The notes below the pieces were generated by a model. The model saw only the letters and a program-made list of their open reading frames with translations. It did no database searches and had not been told where the DNA came from. Both the position numbers and the translations under genes were made by a program. DNA of 33,848 nucleotides from Defluviitaleaceae bacterium. Its GTDB lineage: Bacteria; Bacillota; Clostridia; Lachnospirales; WQUN01. The DNA lies in the NCBI GenBank assembly GCA_009786925.1, contig WRGY01000115.1:1-33848 (forward strand), read 5' to 3'. Of the stretch, positions 1-9,406 are shown in pieces. Every line of letters begins with the position of its first letter. Positions within the stretch are counted from its first letter, which is position 1.

Positions 1-755
1 CATCTCCCGAGAAAAGCCTTACCGTTCACCTAAAGAAGCATTCCGGGCGTAACGGCCAAGGTAAAATCACAGTTCGCCACAGGGGTGGCGGGGCAAAAAT
101 AAAGTACCGCATAATTGATTTCAAGCGCGAAAAAGACGGTATACCGGCAAAAGTAAATGCCATAGAATATGACCCAAACCGCACAGCAAATATTGCACTT
201 CTCTTTTATGCCGATGGTGAAAAACGCTACATCTTGGCACCCATTGGTGTAAAAGTGGGCGACAGTCTCATGAGCGGAGTAGAGGCAGAAATTCGTCCGG
301 GCAACGCACTTCCTATGAAGGCAATTCCGGTGGGTACAGAAATCCACAACATTGAGATGAAGCTCGGCAAAGGCGCGCAAATGGTGCGTAGTGCAGGTAA
401 CGTAGCCCAGCTCATGGCTAAGGACGAAAAATATGCAACGGTGCGTTTGCCGTCAGGCGAAATGCGACTCGTTCCTGTAAACTGTCGTGCTACCATAGGC
501 CAAGTTGGCAATCCCGACAATGAACTTATAAATGTCGGTAAGGCAGGAAAAAAACGTCACATGGGTATACGCCCGACCGTTCGCGGCTCGGTAATGAATC
601 CGAATGACCACCCCCACGGCGGTGGTGAAGGACGCTCACCGATTGGGCGTTCTGCGCCCAGCACACCATGGGGCAAGCCCGCACTCGGTTACAAGACTCG
701 TAAGAAAAACAAACAAAGCAACAAATATATTGTACGCAAACGCGGCAGTAAATAG
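1..755 (+). CDS. rplB: 50S ribosomal protein L2, 5' truncated
   Basis: This is the C-terminal part of ribosomal protein L2, a 23S rRNA-binding protein next to the peptidyl transferase centre and needed for subunit joining. Reading from base 3 gives an open frame beginning [18 protein letters not shown], so the start codon and roughly the first 25 residues lie before the window. The conserved C-terminal signature [11 protein letters not shown], with its functionally important histidine in NDHPHGGG, is present, as is the basic tail. The stop at 753-755 is followed at once by a GAGGAG ribosome binding site for rpsS. This is the expected S10-operon position. Confidence 0.97.
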   Translation, partial: SPEKSLTVHLKKHSGRNGQGKITVRHRGGGAKIKYRIIDFKREKDGIPAKVNAIEYDPNRTANIALLFYADGEKRYILAPIGVKVGDSLMSGVEAEIRPGNALPMKAIPVGTEIHNIEMKLGKGAQMVRSAGNVAQLMAKDEKYATVRLPSGEMRLVPVNCRATIGQVGNPDNELINVGKAGKKRHMGIRPTVRGSVMNPNDHPHGGGEGRSPIGRSAPSTPWGKPALGYKTRKKNKQSNKYIVRKRGSK

Positions 756-770
756 AGGAGGCTCTTATAT

Positions 771-1055
771 ATGGGTAGGTCACTAAAAAAAGGGCCGTTC
801 TGCGACGCGCACCTGATGAAAAAGATTGACGCGCAGGCCGACAGCAATAACAAATCTGTAATAAAGACATGGTCGCGCCGTTCTACGATATTCCCCGAGA
901 TGATTGGTTTTACAATAGCTGTACACGATGGGCGCAAGCATATTCCTGTATATGTTACAGAGGATATGGTAGGGCATAAACTGGGCGAGTTTGCCGGCAC
1001 CCGCACATACCGCGGTCACGGCAAAGATGCCGAAAAAAGAAGCAAAGTGAAATAA
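771..1055 (+). CDS. rpsS: 30S ribosomal protein S19
   Basis: S19 sits in the head of the small subunit, where it pairs with S13 and contacts the A-site region. The 94-residue product has the usual length and the typical start [10 protein letters not shown], followed by the conserved run [20 protein letters not shown] and the [12 protein letters not shown] segment. The ATG is chosen because a GAGGAG site lies about ten bases upstream, just after the rplB stop. Gene order rplB-rpsS-rplV is standard. Confidence 0.98.
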   Translation: MGRSLKKGPFCDAHLMKKIDAQADSNNKSVIKTWSRRSTIFPEMIGFTIAVHDGRKHIPVYVTEDMVGHKLGEFAGTRTYRGHGKDAEKRSKVK

Positions 1056-1069
1056 GGAGGTCGAATTCT

Positions 1070-1456
1070 ATGGCAGGAAGCAGAAGCCAGTATAAGCAAC
1101 AGCGTAATGCAGAAAACAGAGAAAAGCGGCCTCATGCGATTCATAAATATGCTCGCATATCAGACCGTAAAGCTAGGATTGTTCTGGAACAAATCAAAGG
1201 CAAGGGAGTTATCCAAGCCGCAGCAATCTTACAATACAACCCACGTTACGGAGCGTATCTCGTAGGCAAAGTTTTAAAATCTGCCGTTGCAAACGCAGAA
1301 GAAAATCACCAAATGGATGCGGTTGATTTGTTTGTTGAAGAGGTGCTTGCGGACCAAGGGCCAACGATGAAACGGATTCAGCCACGCGGAAAAGGTCGCG
1401 CATACAGAATAAACAAGCGCACAAGTCATATCACGATTGTGTTAAACGAAAGGTGA
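1070..1456 (+). CDS. rplV: 50S ribosomal protein L22
   Basis: L22 is an early 23S rRNA-binding protein whose long beta hairpin lines the nascent peptide exit tunnel. The 128-residue product carries the family's conserved C-terminal loop, read here as [18 protein letters not shown], followed by the HITIVLNER ending. It is slightly longer than the usual 110-115 residues because of a basic N-terminal extension ([20 protein letters not shown]). An AAGGAGG site at 1054-1060 precedes the ATG. Its stop codon region (AGGTGA) doubles as the ribosome binding site of rpsC. Confidence 0.97.
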   Translation: MAGSRSQYKQQRNAENREKRPHAIHKYARISDRKARIVLEQIKGKGVIQAAAILQYNPRYGAYLVGKVLKSAVANAEENHQMDAVDLFVEEVLADQGPTMKRIQPRGKGRAYRINKRTSHITIVLNER

Positions 1457-1460
1457 GCTT

Positions 1461-2261
1461 ATGGGACAAAAAGTAAACCCCCACGGTCTGAGACTGGGCA
1501 TTAACAAAGAATGGGATTCTGTGTGGTATGCGGAAAAAGATTTTGCTAAATATCTGTTAGAAGACCACAACATTCGCCAATTCATAAAAAAATATTACAA
1601 GGACAGAAAGCCTGTCCCTGTTGACCCGAAAATCGCACGTATTGAAATCAAGCGCACGACGAGTCGTGTAAAGGTTACACTACACACGGCAAGCCCCGGT
1701 ATCATAATAGGGCGCAACGGTGAGGCGATTAAACTGCTCACGGAGGCGGTGCAGAAGCTGGTAGACCGTAATCCCAATGAGTATAAAGCCGATGTAGAAA
1801 TTCAAGAAATTAAACGCCCCGAGCTAAATTCTCAGCTTGTAGCAGAGGTAATAGCAAGGGATTTAGAAAACCGTGTAACCTTCCGTCGTGCAATGAAACA
1901 AGCCATGACACGCGCTATGAAAAACGGTGCACGTGGAATAAAGACGGCGGTATCGGGTCGTCTCGGAGGCGCGGATATTGCTCGCACAGAGCATTATCAT
2001 GAAGGTACAATTCCCCTGCAAACATTGCGTGCGGATATAGATTACGGCTTTGCCGAGGCAGACACCACATACGGTAAATTAGGTGTGAAGGTGTGGCTGT
2101 ACAAAGGTGAAGTTCTCCCGGGGCAAGCCCGCCAAGAGCGCGGCGACCGCCCACCACGCGGAGAAAGACGGGAAGGAGCAGGCGACTATGCTAATGCCAA
2201 AAAGGGTAAAAAGACGCAAGCAGTTCCGCGGACGAATGACCGGAAAAGCCCTGCGAGGTAA
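1461..2261 (+). CDS. rpsC: 30S ribosomal protein S3, C-terminal tail overlapping rplP
   Basis: S3 lies at the mRNA entry channel of the small subunit and takes part in mRNA unwinding. The product has the N-terminal [13 protein letters not shown] signature, a KH type 2 RNA-binding domain with the [11 protein letters not shown] loop, and the C-terminal S3 domain ending in [10 protein letters not shown]. At 266 residues it is about 40 longer than the common clostridial form. The extra tail is rich in Arg, Lys, Gly and Asp, and its last 74 bases overlap the rplP coding region in another frame. The ribosome binding site is the AGGTGA at the end of rplV. Confidence 0.97.
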   Translation: MGQKVNPHGLRLGINKEWDSVWYAEKDFAKYLLEDHNIRQFIKKYYKDRKPVPVDPKIARIEIKRTTSRVKVTLHTASPGIIIGRNGEAIKLLTEAVQKLVDRNPNEYKADVEIQEIKRPELNSQLVAEVIARDLENRVTFRRAMKQAMTRAMKNGARGIKTAVSGRLGGADIARTEHYHEGTIPLQTLRADIDYGFAEADTTYGKLGVKVWLYKGEVLPGQARQERGDRPPRGERREGAGDYANAKKGKKTQAVPRTNDRKSPAR

Positions 2262-2625
2262 TAAAATAACTTACGGAGCTTTTGGGCTTGTAGCAATGGA
2301 GCCCACATGGATAACCGCAAACCAAATCGAGGCCGCACGTATCGTGCTTAACCGTACAATGAAACGTGGCGGAAAAGTTTGGATAAAAATTTTTCCGGAC
2401 AAACCTGTTACGGAAAAACCTGCCGAAACTCGTATGGGTAGCGGAAAGGGTTCGCCTGAATATTGGGTGGCAGTAGTAAAACCCGGTCGTGTAATGTTCG
2501 AAATCGCAGGTGCAGATGAAGAGGTATCTCGTCGTGCATTAAAGCTGGCAAGCTACAAACTACCCATCCGTTGCAAAATTGTTTCAAAAGAAGAACTCGA
2601 AGCGATTTTAGCAGAAGCAAACTAA
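2188..2625 (+). CDS. rplP: 50S ribosomal protein L16
   Basis: L16 organises the A-site tRNA region of the large subunit. The open frame extends further upstream (to 2107), but the true start is the ATG at 2188, giving [17 protein letters not shown] and a normal 145-residue protein. A second ATG at 2194 is possible. An AAGGAG site at 2173-2178 lies nine bases before the chosen start. Conserved L16 segments [20 protein letters not shown] and the [17 protein letters not shown] loop are present. The start lies inside rpsC, so translation of the two is probably coupled. Confidence 0.97.
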   Translation: MLMPKRVKRRKQFRGRMTGKALRGNKITYGAFGLVAMEPTWITANQIEAARIVLNRTMKRGGKVWIKIFPDKPVTEKPAETRMGSGKGSPEYWVAVVKPGRVMFEIAGADEEVSRRALKLASYKLPIRCKIVSKEELEAILAEAN

Positions 2626-2641
2626 AGGAGGCCAAGGTAAC

Positions 2642-2851
2642 ATGAAATCAAAAAAATACCTGGAGTCCCTTGCAGATAAATCTGTGGAAGAGTTGAAAGT
2701 TGAGCTGGTAACAACAAAAAAAGAACTGTTCAACCTACGCTTCCAAAACGCCACCAACCAACTGGACAACACGGCGCGTATAGGCGAGGTTCGTAAGAAC
2801 ATCGCGAGGATTCAAACAGTAATGACACAGCGCGCCAAGGGCTTGGCCTAG
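2642..2851 (+). CDS. rpmC: 50S ribosomal protein L29
   Basis: L29 is a small two-helix protein near the exit tunnel that contacts trigger factor and SRP. The 69-residue product has the usual length, an acidic-basic helical hairpin and the conserved [15 protein letters not shown] segment followed by [12 protein letters not shown]. An AAGGAGG site right after the rplP stop precedes the ATG. The L16-L29-S17 order is standard. Confidence 0.97.
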   Translation: MKSKKYLESLADKSVEELKVELVTTKKELFNLRFQNATNQLDNTARIGEVRKNIARIQTVMTQRAKGLA

Positions 2852-2874
2852 AAGGAATCGGAGGTAAACGATAA

Positions 2875-3138
2875 ATGGAGACTCAACAACGTAATCTGCG
2901 CAAAACTCGCGTAGGAAAAGTAATAAGTGACAAAATGGATAAAACGATTGTGGTAGCGGTAGAAAACCGTGTACGTCACCCCATAATCGGTAAAATTGTA
3001 AAACGCACGTATAAATTAAAGGCCCACGATGAGACAAACACATGCGGAATTGGAGACAGAGTGCGTGTAATGGAAACTCGCCCTCTCTCCAAAGAAAAAC
3101 GCTGGCGTTTGGTAACAATCCTCGAAAAGGCGAAATAG
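2875..3138 (+). CDS. rpsQ: 30S ribosomal protein S17
   Basis: S17 is a primary 16S rRNA-binding protein with an OB fold. The 87-residue product shows the family core [20 protein letters not shown] and the later [17 protein letters not shown] segment. The GGAGG site at 2860-2864 is about ten bases from the ATG. Length and position between rpmC and rplN match the family. Confidence 0.97.
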   Translation: METQQRNLRKTRVGKVISDKMDKTIVVAVENRVRHPIIGKIVKRTYKLKAHDETNTCGIGDRVRVMETRPLSKEKRWRLVTILEKAK

Positions 3139-3152
3139 GAGGCGGATGACAA

Positions 3153-3521
3153 ATGATTCAACAAGAAACAAGACTTGCCTCTGCGGATAATTCCGGTGCA
3201 AAAGAGTTGCTCTGCATACGTGTACTTGGCGGCACAAAGCGTCGATACGCAAATGTGGGAGATATAATTGTAGCCTCGGTAAAAGACGCTACGCCCGGTG
3301 GCGTAGTAAAAAAGGGTGAGGTTGTAAAGGCTGTCGTTGTACGTACTGTAAAAGGTCTCTCTCGCCCGGATGGCTCATCCATCAGGTTTGACGAAAACGC
3401 GGCGGTGATTATCCGCGACGACAAAACCCCAAGAGGTACACGTATTTTCGGTCCGGTTGCAAGGGAATTGCGCGAAAAGCAGTTTACTCGCATAGTATCC
3501 CTCGCCCCCGAAGTATTATAG
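3153..3521 (+). CDS. rplN: 50S ribosomal protein L14
   Basis: L14 binds 23S rRNA at the subunit interface and forms bridges with 16S rRNA. It also contacts L19 and is the docking site of the silencing factor RsfS. The 122-residue product has the typical start [19 protein letters not shown], the [19 protein letters not shown] core and the [20 protein letters not shown] ending. An AGGAGG site sits just after the rpsQ stop. Length equals the bacterial norm. Confidence 0.98.
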   Translation: MIQQETRLASADNSGAKELLCIRVLGGTKRRYANVGDIIVASVKDATPGGVVKKGEVVKAVVVRTVKGLSRPDGSSIRFDENAAVIIRDDKTPRGTRIFGPVARELREKQFTRIVSLAPEVL

Positions 3522-3536
3522 AAACCGGTGATTCTT

Positions 3537-3860
3537 ATGAATAAAGTAAAATTAAAACGTGGTGACATGATACAGGTGATAGCCGGCAAAGAAGTAGGGC
3601 GCACAGGTCGTATCCTGCTCATAGACCGCGAAAAAGGCAGAGTGTTAGTGGAAGGGTTAAATATGCAAACAAAGCATCAAAAGCCCAACCGCGCTAACCA
3701 AACAGGCGGTATCACCCGTCGCGAAGCCCCTTTGCATATATCAAACGTTATGTATCTTCATAAAGATAAGCCAACTCGCCTCGGATATAAGTTAGAAGAA
3801 TCCGGCGGAAAAATGGTTAAAAAACGTATTGCAAAGTCTACGGGCGAAGTAATAGATTAA
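3537..3860 (+). CDS. rplX: 50S ribosomal protein L24
   Basis: L24 is an assembly initiator of the large subunit and contains a KOW motif. I start it at the ATG at 3537 (MNKVKLKRGDMIQVIAGKE) rather than the GTG at 3528, because GGTGA at 3527-3531 is well spaced for the ATG and nothing resembling a binding site precedes the GTG. This gives 107 residues, the normal length. The KOW segment (GDMIQVIAGKEVGRTGRI) and the GITRREAPLHISNVM segment are clear. Confidence 0.96.
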   Translation: MNKVKLKRGDMIQVIAGKEVGRTGRILLIDREKGRVLVEGLNMQTKHQKPNRANQTGGITRREAPLHISNVMYLHKDKPTRLGYKLEESGGKMVKKRIAKSTGEVID

Positions 3861-3872
3861 TGGAGGCTTGCA

Positions 3873-4418
3873 ATGAGCAGACTCAATGAAATTTACAAAA
3901 AAGACGTAGTGCCGGGTATGATGAAAAAATTCGGCTACAAAAATACGATGGCTGTTCCTAAAATCGAAAAGGTAGTAGTCAATATAGGTTTAGGTGAAGC
4001 CAAGGAGAACGCAAAAGTAATCGAACATGCTACAGGAGACCTCGCGATTATCACAGGTCAGAAAGCTGTTGTTACTAAAGCGAAAAAATCAATTTCTGCA
4101 TTTAAGTTGCGTGCAGGAATGCCCGTAGGTTGTAAAGTAACCCTCCGCGGAGCAAAAATGTATAGCTTTGTAGATAGGCTCATAAATGTAGCGATTCCGC
4201 GTGTGCGTGACTTTCGTGGTGTGAGTGCGGATGCTTTCGACGGCCGCGGCAACTACACCTTGGGTATAAAAGAGCAGCTGATTTTCCCCGAAATATCCTT
4301 TGATAAAATTGATAAGCTTCGTGGGATGGAAGTTGTTTTTGTAACAACAGCACACACAGACGAAGAAGCTCGTGAGCTTCTCTCTCTCTTCGGAATGCCC
4401 TTTATCAGACCCAACTAA
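3873..4418 (+). CDS. rplE: 50S ribosomal protein L5
   Basis: L5 binds 5S rRNA in the central protuberance and touches the P-site tRNA. The 181-residue product has the conserved [13 protein letters not shown] segment, the [20 protein letters not shown] block, [19 protein letters not shown], and the ending [26 protein letters not shown] site lies just after the rplX stop. Length is typical. Confidence 0.98.
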   Translation: MSRLNEIYKKDVVPGMMKKFGYKNTMAVPKIEKVVVNIGLGEAKENAKVIEHATGDLAIITGQKAVVTKAKKSISAFKLRAGMPVGCKVTLRGAKMYSFVDRLINVAIPRVRDFRGVSADAFDGRGNYTLGIKEQLIFPEISFDKIDKLRGMEVVFVTTAHTDEEARELLSLFGMPFIRPN

Positions 4419-4437
4419 GTTTAGAGGAGAATTATAA

Positions 4438-4623
4438 ATGGCGAGAAAAGCTCTGGTTTTAAAAGCCGCAAAAAAACCTAAATTTGCCGTAAGGGCATAT
4501 AGCCGTTGTAATATTTGCGGGAGACCTCACGCAACACTGCGCAAATACGGTATTTGCCGTATCTGCTTCCGCGAACTCGCATACCGTGGACAAATCCCCG
4601 GTGTACGTAAGGCAAGTTGGTAA
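4438..4623 (+). CDS. rpsN: 30S ribosomal protein S14, zinc-binding type
   Basis: S14 is a late-assembling protein of the small subunit head. The 61-residue product is the short zinc form: [20 protein letters not shown] supplies two Cys-x-x-Cys pairs. This is the housekeeping S14 of most Firmicutes, and zinc-limited bacteria often carry a second, cysteine-free copy elsewhere. The AGAGGAG site is well placed before the ATG. Confidence 0.98.
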   Translation: MARKALVLKAAKKPKFAVRAYSRCNICGRPHATLRKYGICRICFRELAYRGQIPGVRKASW

Positions 4624-4653
4624 TATAATTAAGGAAAGCAAGGAGGATTGCCA

Positions 4654-5052
4654 ATGTTATCCGACCCCATCGGCGATATGCTTACAAGAATCCGTAACGC
4701 AAACATGGCAAGGCACACGACCGTAGACATGCCTTCATCCAAAATGAAAGAAGCAATAGCTAATATTTTGGTAAAAGAGGGCTTTGTTAAAGGTTATGAG
4801 ATTGTACCTACAGGCGTTAAAAAGACCATGCGTATTACGCTTAAATACGGCAAAAACAAAAGCGAAAAAGTTATTGCCGGTTTAAAACGTATTTCAAAGC
4901 CTGGGTTAAGAGTATATGTCGGTTGCGAAGAGCTTCCGAAGGTGCTTAATGGCCTAGGGCTGGCGATAGTCTCAACAAACAAAGGCGTAATGACAGACAA
5001 AGATGCCCGCGCACAAGGCGTAGGCGGCGAGGTTTTGGCATTCGTTTGGTAG
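4654..5052 (+). CDS. rpsH: 30S ribosomal protein S8
   Basis: S8 is a primary binder of 16S rRNA helix 21 and, in Escherichia coli, the translational regulator of the spc operon. The ATG at 4654 is preferred over an upstream in-frame TTG at 4648 because AGGAGG at 4641-4646 sits seven bases before it. The product is then 132 residues beginning [17 protein letters not shown], the normal S8 start. The ending with [16 protein letters not shown] matches the family's conserved C terminus. Confidence 0.97.
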   Translation: MLSDPIGDMLTRIRNANMARHTTVDMPSSKMKEAIANILVKEGFVKGYEIVPTGVKKTMRITLKYGKNKSEKVIAGLKRISKPGLRVYVGCEELPKVLNGLGLAIVSTNKGVMTDKDARAQGVGGEVLAFVW

Positions 5053-5088
5053 TACAAAACCTAACATTAATTAAGGAGGTGCAGAATT

Positions 5089-5631
5089 ATGTCGAGAATA
5101 GGCAAATTGCCGATAGCGATTCCTGCTGGTGTAGAAATTAAAATTACCGCAGGCAATGAGCTTGTGGTAAAGGGTCCAAAAGGCACACTAACCCGCAAGC
5201 TTTCTCCCGATATGACTATCGCACAAGAGAATGGGCAGATAACTGTTGCTCGCCCAAATGATTTAAAAAGATTCAAGGCTCTCCACGGTCTTACGCGTAC
5301 ACTTATAAATAATATGGTGGTCGGCGTTACAGAGGGCTACGTAAAACGTCTCGAAATCAACGGCACAGGTTATCGTGCCGCCAAAGCAGGTAAAAAGCTA
5401 ACACTCAGCTTGGGATATTCTCATCCCGTAGAGATGGAAGACCCTGAAGGTATAACAAGTGAAGTAGACGGAAACACGAAGATAATTATTTCCGGCATAG
5501 ACAAAGAAAAAGTAGGACAGTACGCTGCAAATATACGCGAAAAACGTCCGCCTGAGCCATATAAGGGTAAGGGCATTAAATATGAAAATGAGCATATCAG
5601 ACGTAAAGCCGGCAAAGCCGGTAAGAAATAG
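5089..5631 (+). CDS. rplF: 50S ribosomal protein L6
   Basis: L6 lies near the factor-binding site by the sarcin-ricin loop. The 180-residue product has the expected start [16 protein letters not shown], two tandem L6 domains of similar fold, and the C-terminal signature [29 protein letters not shown] precedes the ATG. A 36-base spacer separates it from rpsH. Confidence 0.98.
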   Translation: MSRIGKLPIAIPAGVEIKITAGNELVVKGPKGTLTRKLSPDMTIAQENGQITVARPNDLKRFKALHGLTRTLINNMVVGVTEGYVKRLEINGTGYRAAKAGKKLTLSLGYSHPVEMEDPEGITSEVDGNTKIIISGIDKEKVGQYAANIREKRPPEPYKGKGIKYENEHIRRKAGKAGKK

Positions 5632-5643
5632 GCAGGTGACAAT

Positions 5644-6018
5644 ATGATAAACAAGCCATGTCGCGCAGCTGCGCGTAAAAAACGGCATTATAGGCTTCGC
5701 CGTAACCTCTCGGGTACAGGAGCTAGGCCTCGCCTGACAGTTTTTAAGTCTAACAAATATATATATGCACAGATTATTGACGATATAAAAGGGCATACCA
5801 TAGCGAGTGCGTCTACCATGGACGCGGCTTTGGTGAAAGCTGATAAGCTAAAATCCACGTCAAACCTCGACGCTGCAAAAGCTGTGGGTACAAGCGTAGC
5901 AAAAAAAGCTAAAGAGCTTGGTGTAGAAGAAGTGGTGTTCGACAGAAGTGGATACATCTACCACGGCAAAATTGCTGCATTGGCAGATGCCGCAAGAGAA
6001 GCTGGTTTGAAATTCTAA
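5644..6018 (+). CDS. rplR: 50S ribosomal protein L18
   Basis: L18 brings 5S rRNA to the large subunit together with L5. The 124-residue product has the basic N terminus ([20 protein letters not shown]), the [18 protein letters not shown] core and the ending [20 protein letters not shown]. The GGCAGGTGA stretch that includes the end of rplF provides the ribosome binding site. Length is typical. Confidence 0.97.
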   Translation: MINKPCRAAARKKRHYRLRRNLSGTGARPRLTVFKSNKYIYAQIIDDIKGHTIASASTMDAALVKADKLKSTSNLDAAKAVGTSVAKKAKELGVEEVVFDRSGYIYHGKIAALADAAREAGLKF

Positions 6019-6037
6019 GTTGAAGGAGATTTAAAAA

Positions 6038-6559
6038 ATGGCTATAAAAAAAATAGACGCAAACTCCCTTGACTTAAAAGACAAGGTAGTATCTATCAAT
6101 CGTGTAACAAAGGTAGTTAAAGGTGGTCGTACATTTCGTTTTGCAGCTCTTGTAGTGGTTGGTGACGAGGCCGGTCATGTAGGTGTGGGTCTCGGAAAGG
6201 CTAATGAGATTCCCGAAGCTATACGTAAGGGCAAAGAGGATGCCAAGAAGAATATATTCTTCTTGGAAAAAAATGAAAACGACTCGCTTTATCATGAAAT
6301 AATAGGTAATTTTGGTGCATCAAAGGTGCTTATGCGTCCTGCACCGGAAGGTACAGGTGTAATCGCAGGTGGTGCAGTACGTGCAGTGCTTGAGCTTGCT
6401 GGTGTGCGCAACGTAGTTACAAAGTCTATAGGCTCAAACAATAAGCATAATGTTGTAAAAGCTACTTTGACAGGACTAAAATCTATAAAAACACCTTCTG
6501 TTGTGGCACGCCTTCGCGGCAAACCAATTGAAGAAATTTACGAAGCGAGGAATCCCTAA
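6038..6559 (+). CDS. rpsE: 30S ribosomal protein S5
   Basis: S5 contributes to translational fidelity and to the mRNA entry helicase. The 173-residue product has an N-terminal double-stranded RNA-binding fold with [20 protein letters not shown] and the C-terminal S5 domain with [19 protein letters not shown]. The ribosome binding site is GAAGGAG. Its TAA overlaps the rpmD ATG by one base (TAATG), which suggests translational coupling. Confidence 0.98.
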   Translation: MAIKKIDANSLDLKDKVVSINRVTKVVKGGRTFRFAALVVVGDEAGHVGVGLGKANEIPEAIRKGKEDAKKNIFFLEKNENDSLYHEIIGNFGASKVLMRPAPEGTGVIAGGAVRAVLELAGVRNVVTKSIGSNNKHNVVKATLTGLKSIKTPSVVARLRGKPIEEIYEARNP

Positions 6560-6732
6560 TGTTGAAAATCACCTTAGTGCGTTCGCCCATTGGCGCGAAA
6601 CCTAAGCATAGGGCCACAATACAGGCTCTTGGGCTAAGGAAGATTCAAGCCACGGTGCAACAAAAAGACAATCCTGCAATCAGGGGTATGATTCATCACG
6701 TAAAACATTTAATCAAAGTCGAAGAAGTATAA
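6559..6732 (+). CDS. rpmD: 50S ribosomal protein L30
   Basis: This small gene encodes 57 residues beginning [20 protein letters not shown]. The ferredoxin-like L30 motif continues as ALGLRKIQATVQQKDNPAIR and ends in KHLIKVEEV. Its length is the bacterial L30 norm. The ATG shares a base with the rpsE stop, and an AAGGAGG for rplO follows its own stop. L30 is a peripheral large-subunit protein that many bacteria lack but that Firmicutes keep between S5 and L15. Confidence 0.96.
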   Translation: MLKITLVRSPIGAKPKHRATIQALGLRKIQATVQQKDNPAIRGMIHHVKHLIKVEEV

Positions 6733-6745
6733 AGGAGGGTTTGCC

Positions 6746-7315
6746 ATGAAATTGGGTGAACTAAAGCCCGCCAAAGGCTCTACACAAAAAGCTTGGCGGC
6801 GTGGACGTGGTCACGGCTCGGGTAATGGTAAAACTTCCGGGCGTGGTCATAAAGGACAGAGGTCTCGTTCCGGCAGTGGCGGAAAAGTAGGCTTCGAAGG
6901 TGGGCAAATGCCTTTGTATCGCCGTTTGCCGAAGCGCGGCCATTCATGCAGAAATACTAAAGAAATTGTTGCAATAAATGTACAGCTTCTTAATGTATTT
7001 GATGATGGTGCAGTTGTAGATATAGCGGCCTTAAAACAAAAAGGTCTTGTTTCTAATCCACGCGATGGTGTGAAAATTCTTGGTAACGGAGAAATAAAAA
7101 AGAAGCTTACCGTAAAGGTAAACTACTTTAGCCAGTCTGCGATTGAAAAAATCAAATCGGCAGGTGGAAAAACAGAAGTAATCGCAAAATCAAAAGCTAA
7201 AAAAGCTGTAGCAGAGGTTGTGCCAAAAGCTAAAGCTGAAACAAAGTCTACCCCGAAACCAAAGGCCGCTCCAAAAGCTAAAGCAGCACCTAAGGCAAAA
7301 GCAGAGGTGAAATAA
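6746..7315 (+). CDS. rplO: 50S ribosomal protein L15 with Lys/Ala/Pro-rich tail
   Basis: L15 is a late-assembly large-subunit protein. The N-terminal half has the Gly/Arg-rich loop (GRGHGSGNGKTSGRGHKGQ) and the FEGGQMPLYRRLPKRG segment of the family. At 189 residues it is about 40 longer than the usual 145-150. The surplus is a low-complexity basic tail built from KPKAAPKAKAA-like units, likely disordered. The stop overlaps the secY start by one base. The tail may be lineage specific, and its function is unknown to me. Confidence 0.96.
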   Translation: MKLGELKPAKGSTQKAWRRGRGHGSGNGKTSGRGHKGQRSRSGSGGKVGFEGGQMPLYRRLPKRGHSCRNTKEIVAINVQLLNVFDDGAVVDIAALKQKGLVSNPRDGVKILGNGEIKKKLTVKVNYFSQSAIEKIKSAGGKTEVIAKSKAKKAVAEVVPKAKAETKSTPKPKAAPKAKAAPKAKAEVK

Positions 7316-8658
7316 TGTTTAAAATATTCGCCAATGCTTGGCGTGTAGATGATATTAGAAAAAAGTTGTTATTCATATTTTTGTTGCTGTTTATTTATCG
7401 TATAGGTGCGATTCTTATTCCATTGCCGGGTATTGACTTGCAGGTATTGGAGTTTGAACGGTATGCGCGCGCTGCGGCCGGCGATACAGCCATGACTCTT
7501 TTATCGTTGCTTATGGGCGGTGAACTTGGTACGGTTTTTGCCATGGGTATCGCGCCTTATATTACAGCTTCGATTATCATGCAGTTGCTGACATACGCAA
7601 TTCCTGCACTTAGTCAGATGCAAAAAGAGGACGAGGACGGACGTAAAAAAATCCAACAAATTACTCGTTATCTAGCTGTAGGTCTTGCGGCGATACAGGC
7701 TGCGGGCATGGTGTTTTCGTATACAAGGCATGGAATAATGTGGGATGGAGTTGGGGTCAATCTTTTCCAAGTCCAAAATCAAAACATGTTTGTATACATC
7801 GTTGCTACTGTTTCAATGATGACAGGTACGATATTTATCATGTGGCTGGCCGAGCTCTTGACTGAAAAAGGTATAGGAAATGGTGCATCATTCCTCATTT
7901 TTGCAAACATCTTGGCAGGATTGCCGGGTGGCGTAATGGCATTTTGGAATATGATAACATCAAGCCCTGATATTTTGACAATTGTTACTGTTGTAGTTTT
8001 GTTGATTACATTTGCTCTTATAATTGCGTTTGTTGTGCTGGTGCATGAAGGTGAACGCAGGATTCCCGTGCAGTATTCTCGCAAAGCGGCCGCAGGCGGA
8101 CGTGGTATGTTTGGTGGAAATCATAACTCATATATACCGCTAAAGGTTAATATTGCGGGCGTGCTTTCTATCATTTTTGCTATGTCGCTCATCGGGTTGC
8201 CCGTACAGGTACGCCAATTCTTCCCGAATGCTGTATTTATAAGCAATGTTGCGGAGTTTGTTGATTTTGGTCGTATCGGTGGATTGCACTGGATAGGTGC
8301 AGTCATATATGTGGTACTCATCTTCGCATTTACACATTTCTACACATCATTTGCCGTTAACCCCATTGAGATGGCAGAAAACATGAAGAAAAACGGCGGA
8401 TTTATCCCCGGCATCCGACCCGGGCGGCCTACGAGTGAGTTTATACAAACAACCGTTAATCGTCTATCTTGGATAGGTGCGTGTTTCTACAGTTTGATTG
8501 CGCTCACACCTATCTTGATGGGAAGGCTTGTGCCGGAAATGGCTGCTGTAGCCTTCGGTGGTACATCTTTGCTAATCGTAACAGGCGTTGCTTTGGAGTT
8601 TGTAAAGCAATTGGAATCACAGCTTTTGATGCGCCATTACAAAGGGTTTTTAGAGTAA
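7315..8658 (+). CDS. secY: Preprotein translocase channel subunit SecY
   Basis: SecY forms the protein-conducting channel with SecE and SecG in the cytoplasmic membrane. The 447-residue product has the family length and about ten hydrophobic helices, the N-terminal plug-region segment after LIPLPGID, the GIAPYITASIIMQLL signature of helix 2, and the cytoplasmic loop HEGERRIPVQYSRK that contacts SecA and ribosomes. The ATG overlaps the rplO stop, with AGGTGA inside rplO as the binding site. Unlike the common Firmicutes order, adk does not follow it. Confidence 0.98.
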   Translation: MFKIFANAWRVDDIRKKLLFIFLLLFIYRIGAILIPLPGIDLQVLEFERYARAAAGDTAMTLLSLLMGGELGTVFAMGIAPYITASIIMQLLTYAIPALSQMQKEDEDGRKKIQQITRYLAVGLAAIQAAGMVFSYTRHGIMWDGVGVNLFQVQNQNMFVYIVATVSMMTGTIFIMWLAELLTEKGIGNGASFLIFANILAGLPGGVMAFWNMITSSPDILTIVTVVVLLITFALIIAFVVLVHEGERRIPVQYSRKAAAGGRGMFGGNHNSYIPLKVNIAGVLSIIFAMSLIGLPVQVRQFFPNAVFISNVAEFVDFGRIGGLHWIGAVIYVVLIFAFTHFYTSFAVNPIEMAENMKKNGGFIPGIRPGRPTSEFIQTTVNRLSWIGACFYSLIALTPILMGRLVPEMAAVAFGGTSLLIVTGVALEFVKQLESQLLMRHYKGFLE

Positions 8659-8659
8659 A

Positions 8660-9406
8660 ATGGCTATTTTTATCAAAAACGATGAGCAAATTTCATACAT
8701 GCGTACCGCAAGTAAGGTATGTGCCGGGGCGCATGAGTTGCTAAGAAAGCACATCAAGCCCGGTATTACTACAAGCGAACTCAGCTCAATAGCCGAAGAT
8801 TATATACGTAGTAATGACTGCAAGCCATCGTTTTTAGGCTATAGAGGTTTTCCGGCTGCTGTGTGTACCAGCGTTAACGATGAGGTAATACATGGTGTAC
8901 CCGGTTTAAGGAAGCTTTTAAGCGGCGATATTGTTAGTATTGATATTGGTGTGTGCTACAAGCGTTTTCATGGTGATGCTGCCCGAACGGTATCTGTTGG
9001 TCATATAAATGAAAATCATAAAATGTTAATCGAAGTAACCGAAAAAGCATTTTTCGAAAGTGTGAAATATTGTACGGAAGAAAACAGACTGCATGACATT
9101 TCTAATGCAATAGACGACTATGTAAAGCCCTTTGGGTTTGGAATAGTAAGTGAGTGGTGCGGACATGGGATAGGCAGGCAAGTGCATGAGGACCCCCAAA
9201 TCCCACACACAAGGCAAGAAAAACGCGGCCCGCGTCTCAGACGCGGAATGACACTGGCAATAGAGCCGATGATAAATGTTGGCTCAGAAGAAATACAAAT
9301 GCTGGACGATACTTGGACAGTAGTTACCCGGGACGGAGAGTATTCTGCCCACTACGAAAATACTGTGCTAATCACAGACGGTGAGCCGGAGATACTAACT
9401 ATATGA
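8660..9406 (+). CDS. map: Methionine aminopeptidase, type I
   Basis: This enzyme removes the initiator methionine from nascent proteins in the cytosol. The 248-residue product is a pita-bread-fold type I enzyme. The metal ligands can be recognised in the segments SIDIGVCYKRFHGDAARTVS (two Asp), GHGIGRQVHEDP (His), LAIEPM (Glu) and AHYENTVLIT (Glu). The ATG lies one base after the secY stop with only a weak AGAG upstream, so coupling to secY is likely. Its end overlaps the next start by four bases (ATGA). Confidence 0.97.
   Translation: MAIFIKNDEQISYMRTASKVCAGAHELLRKHIKPGITTSELSSIAEDYIRSNDCKPSFLGYRGFPAAVCTSVNDEVIHGVPGLRKLLSGDIVSIDIGVCYKRFHGDAARTVSVGHINENHKMLIEVTEKAFFESVKYCTEENRLHDISNAIDDYVKPFGFGIVSEWCGHGIGRQVHEDPQIPHTRQEKRGPRLRRGMTLAIEPMINVGSEEIQMLDDTWTVVTRDGEYSAHYENTVLITDGEPEILTI

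Noticed and set aside
3528-3536. GTG start three codons upstream for rplX
   Set aside because: There is no ribosome binding site before it, while GGTGA is well spaced for the ATG at 3537.
8469-8744. Alternative frame spanning the secY-map junction
   Set aside because: It overlaps two clear genes in another frame and has no family pattern.
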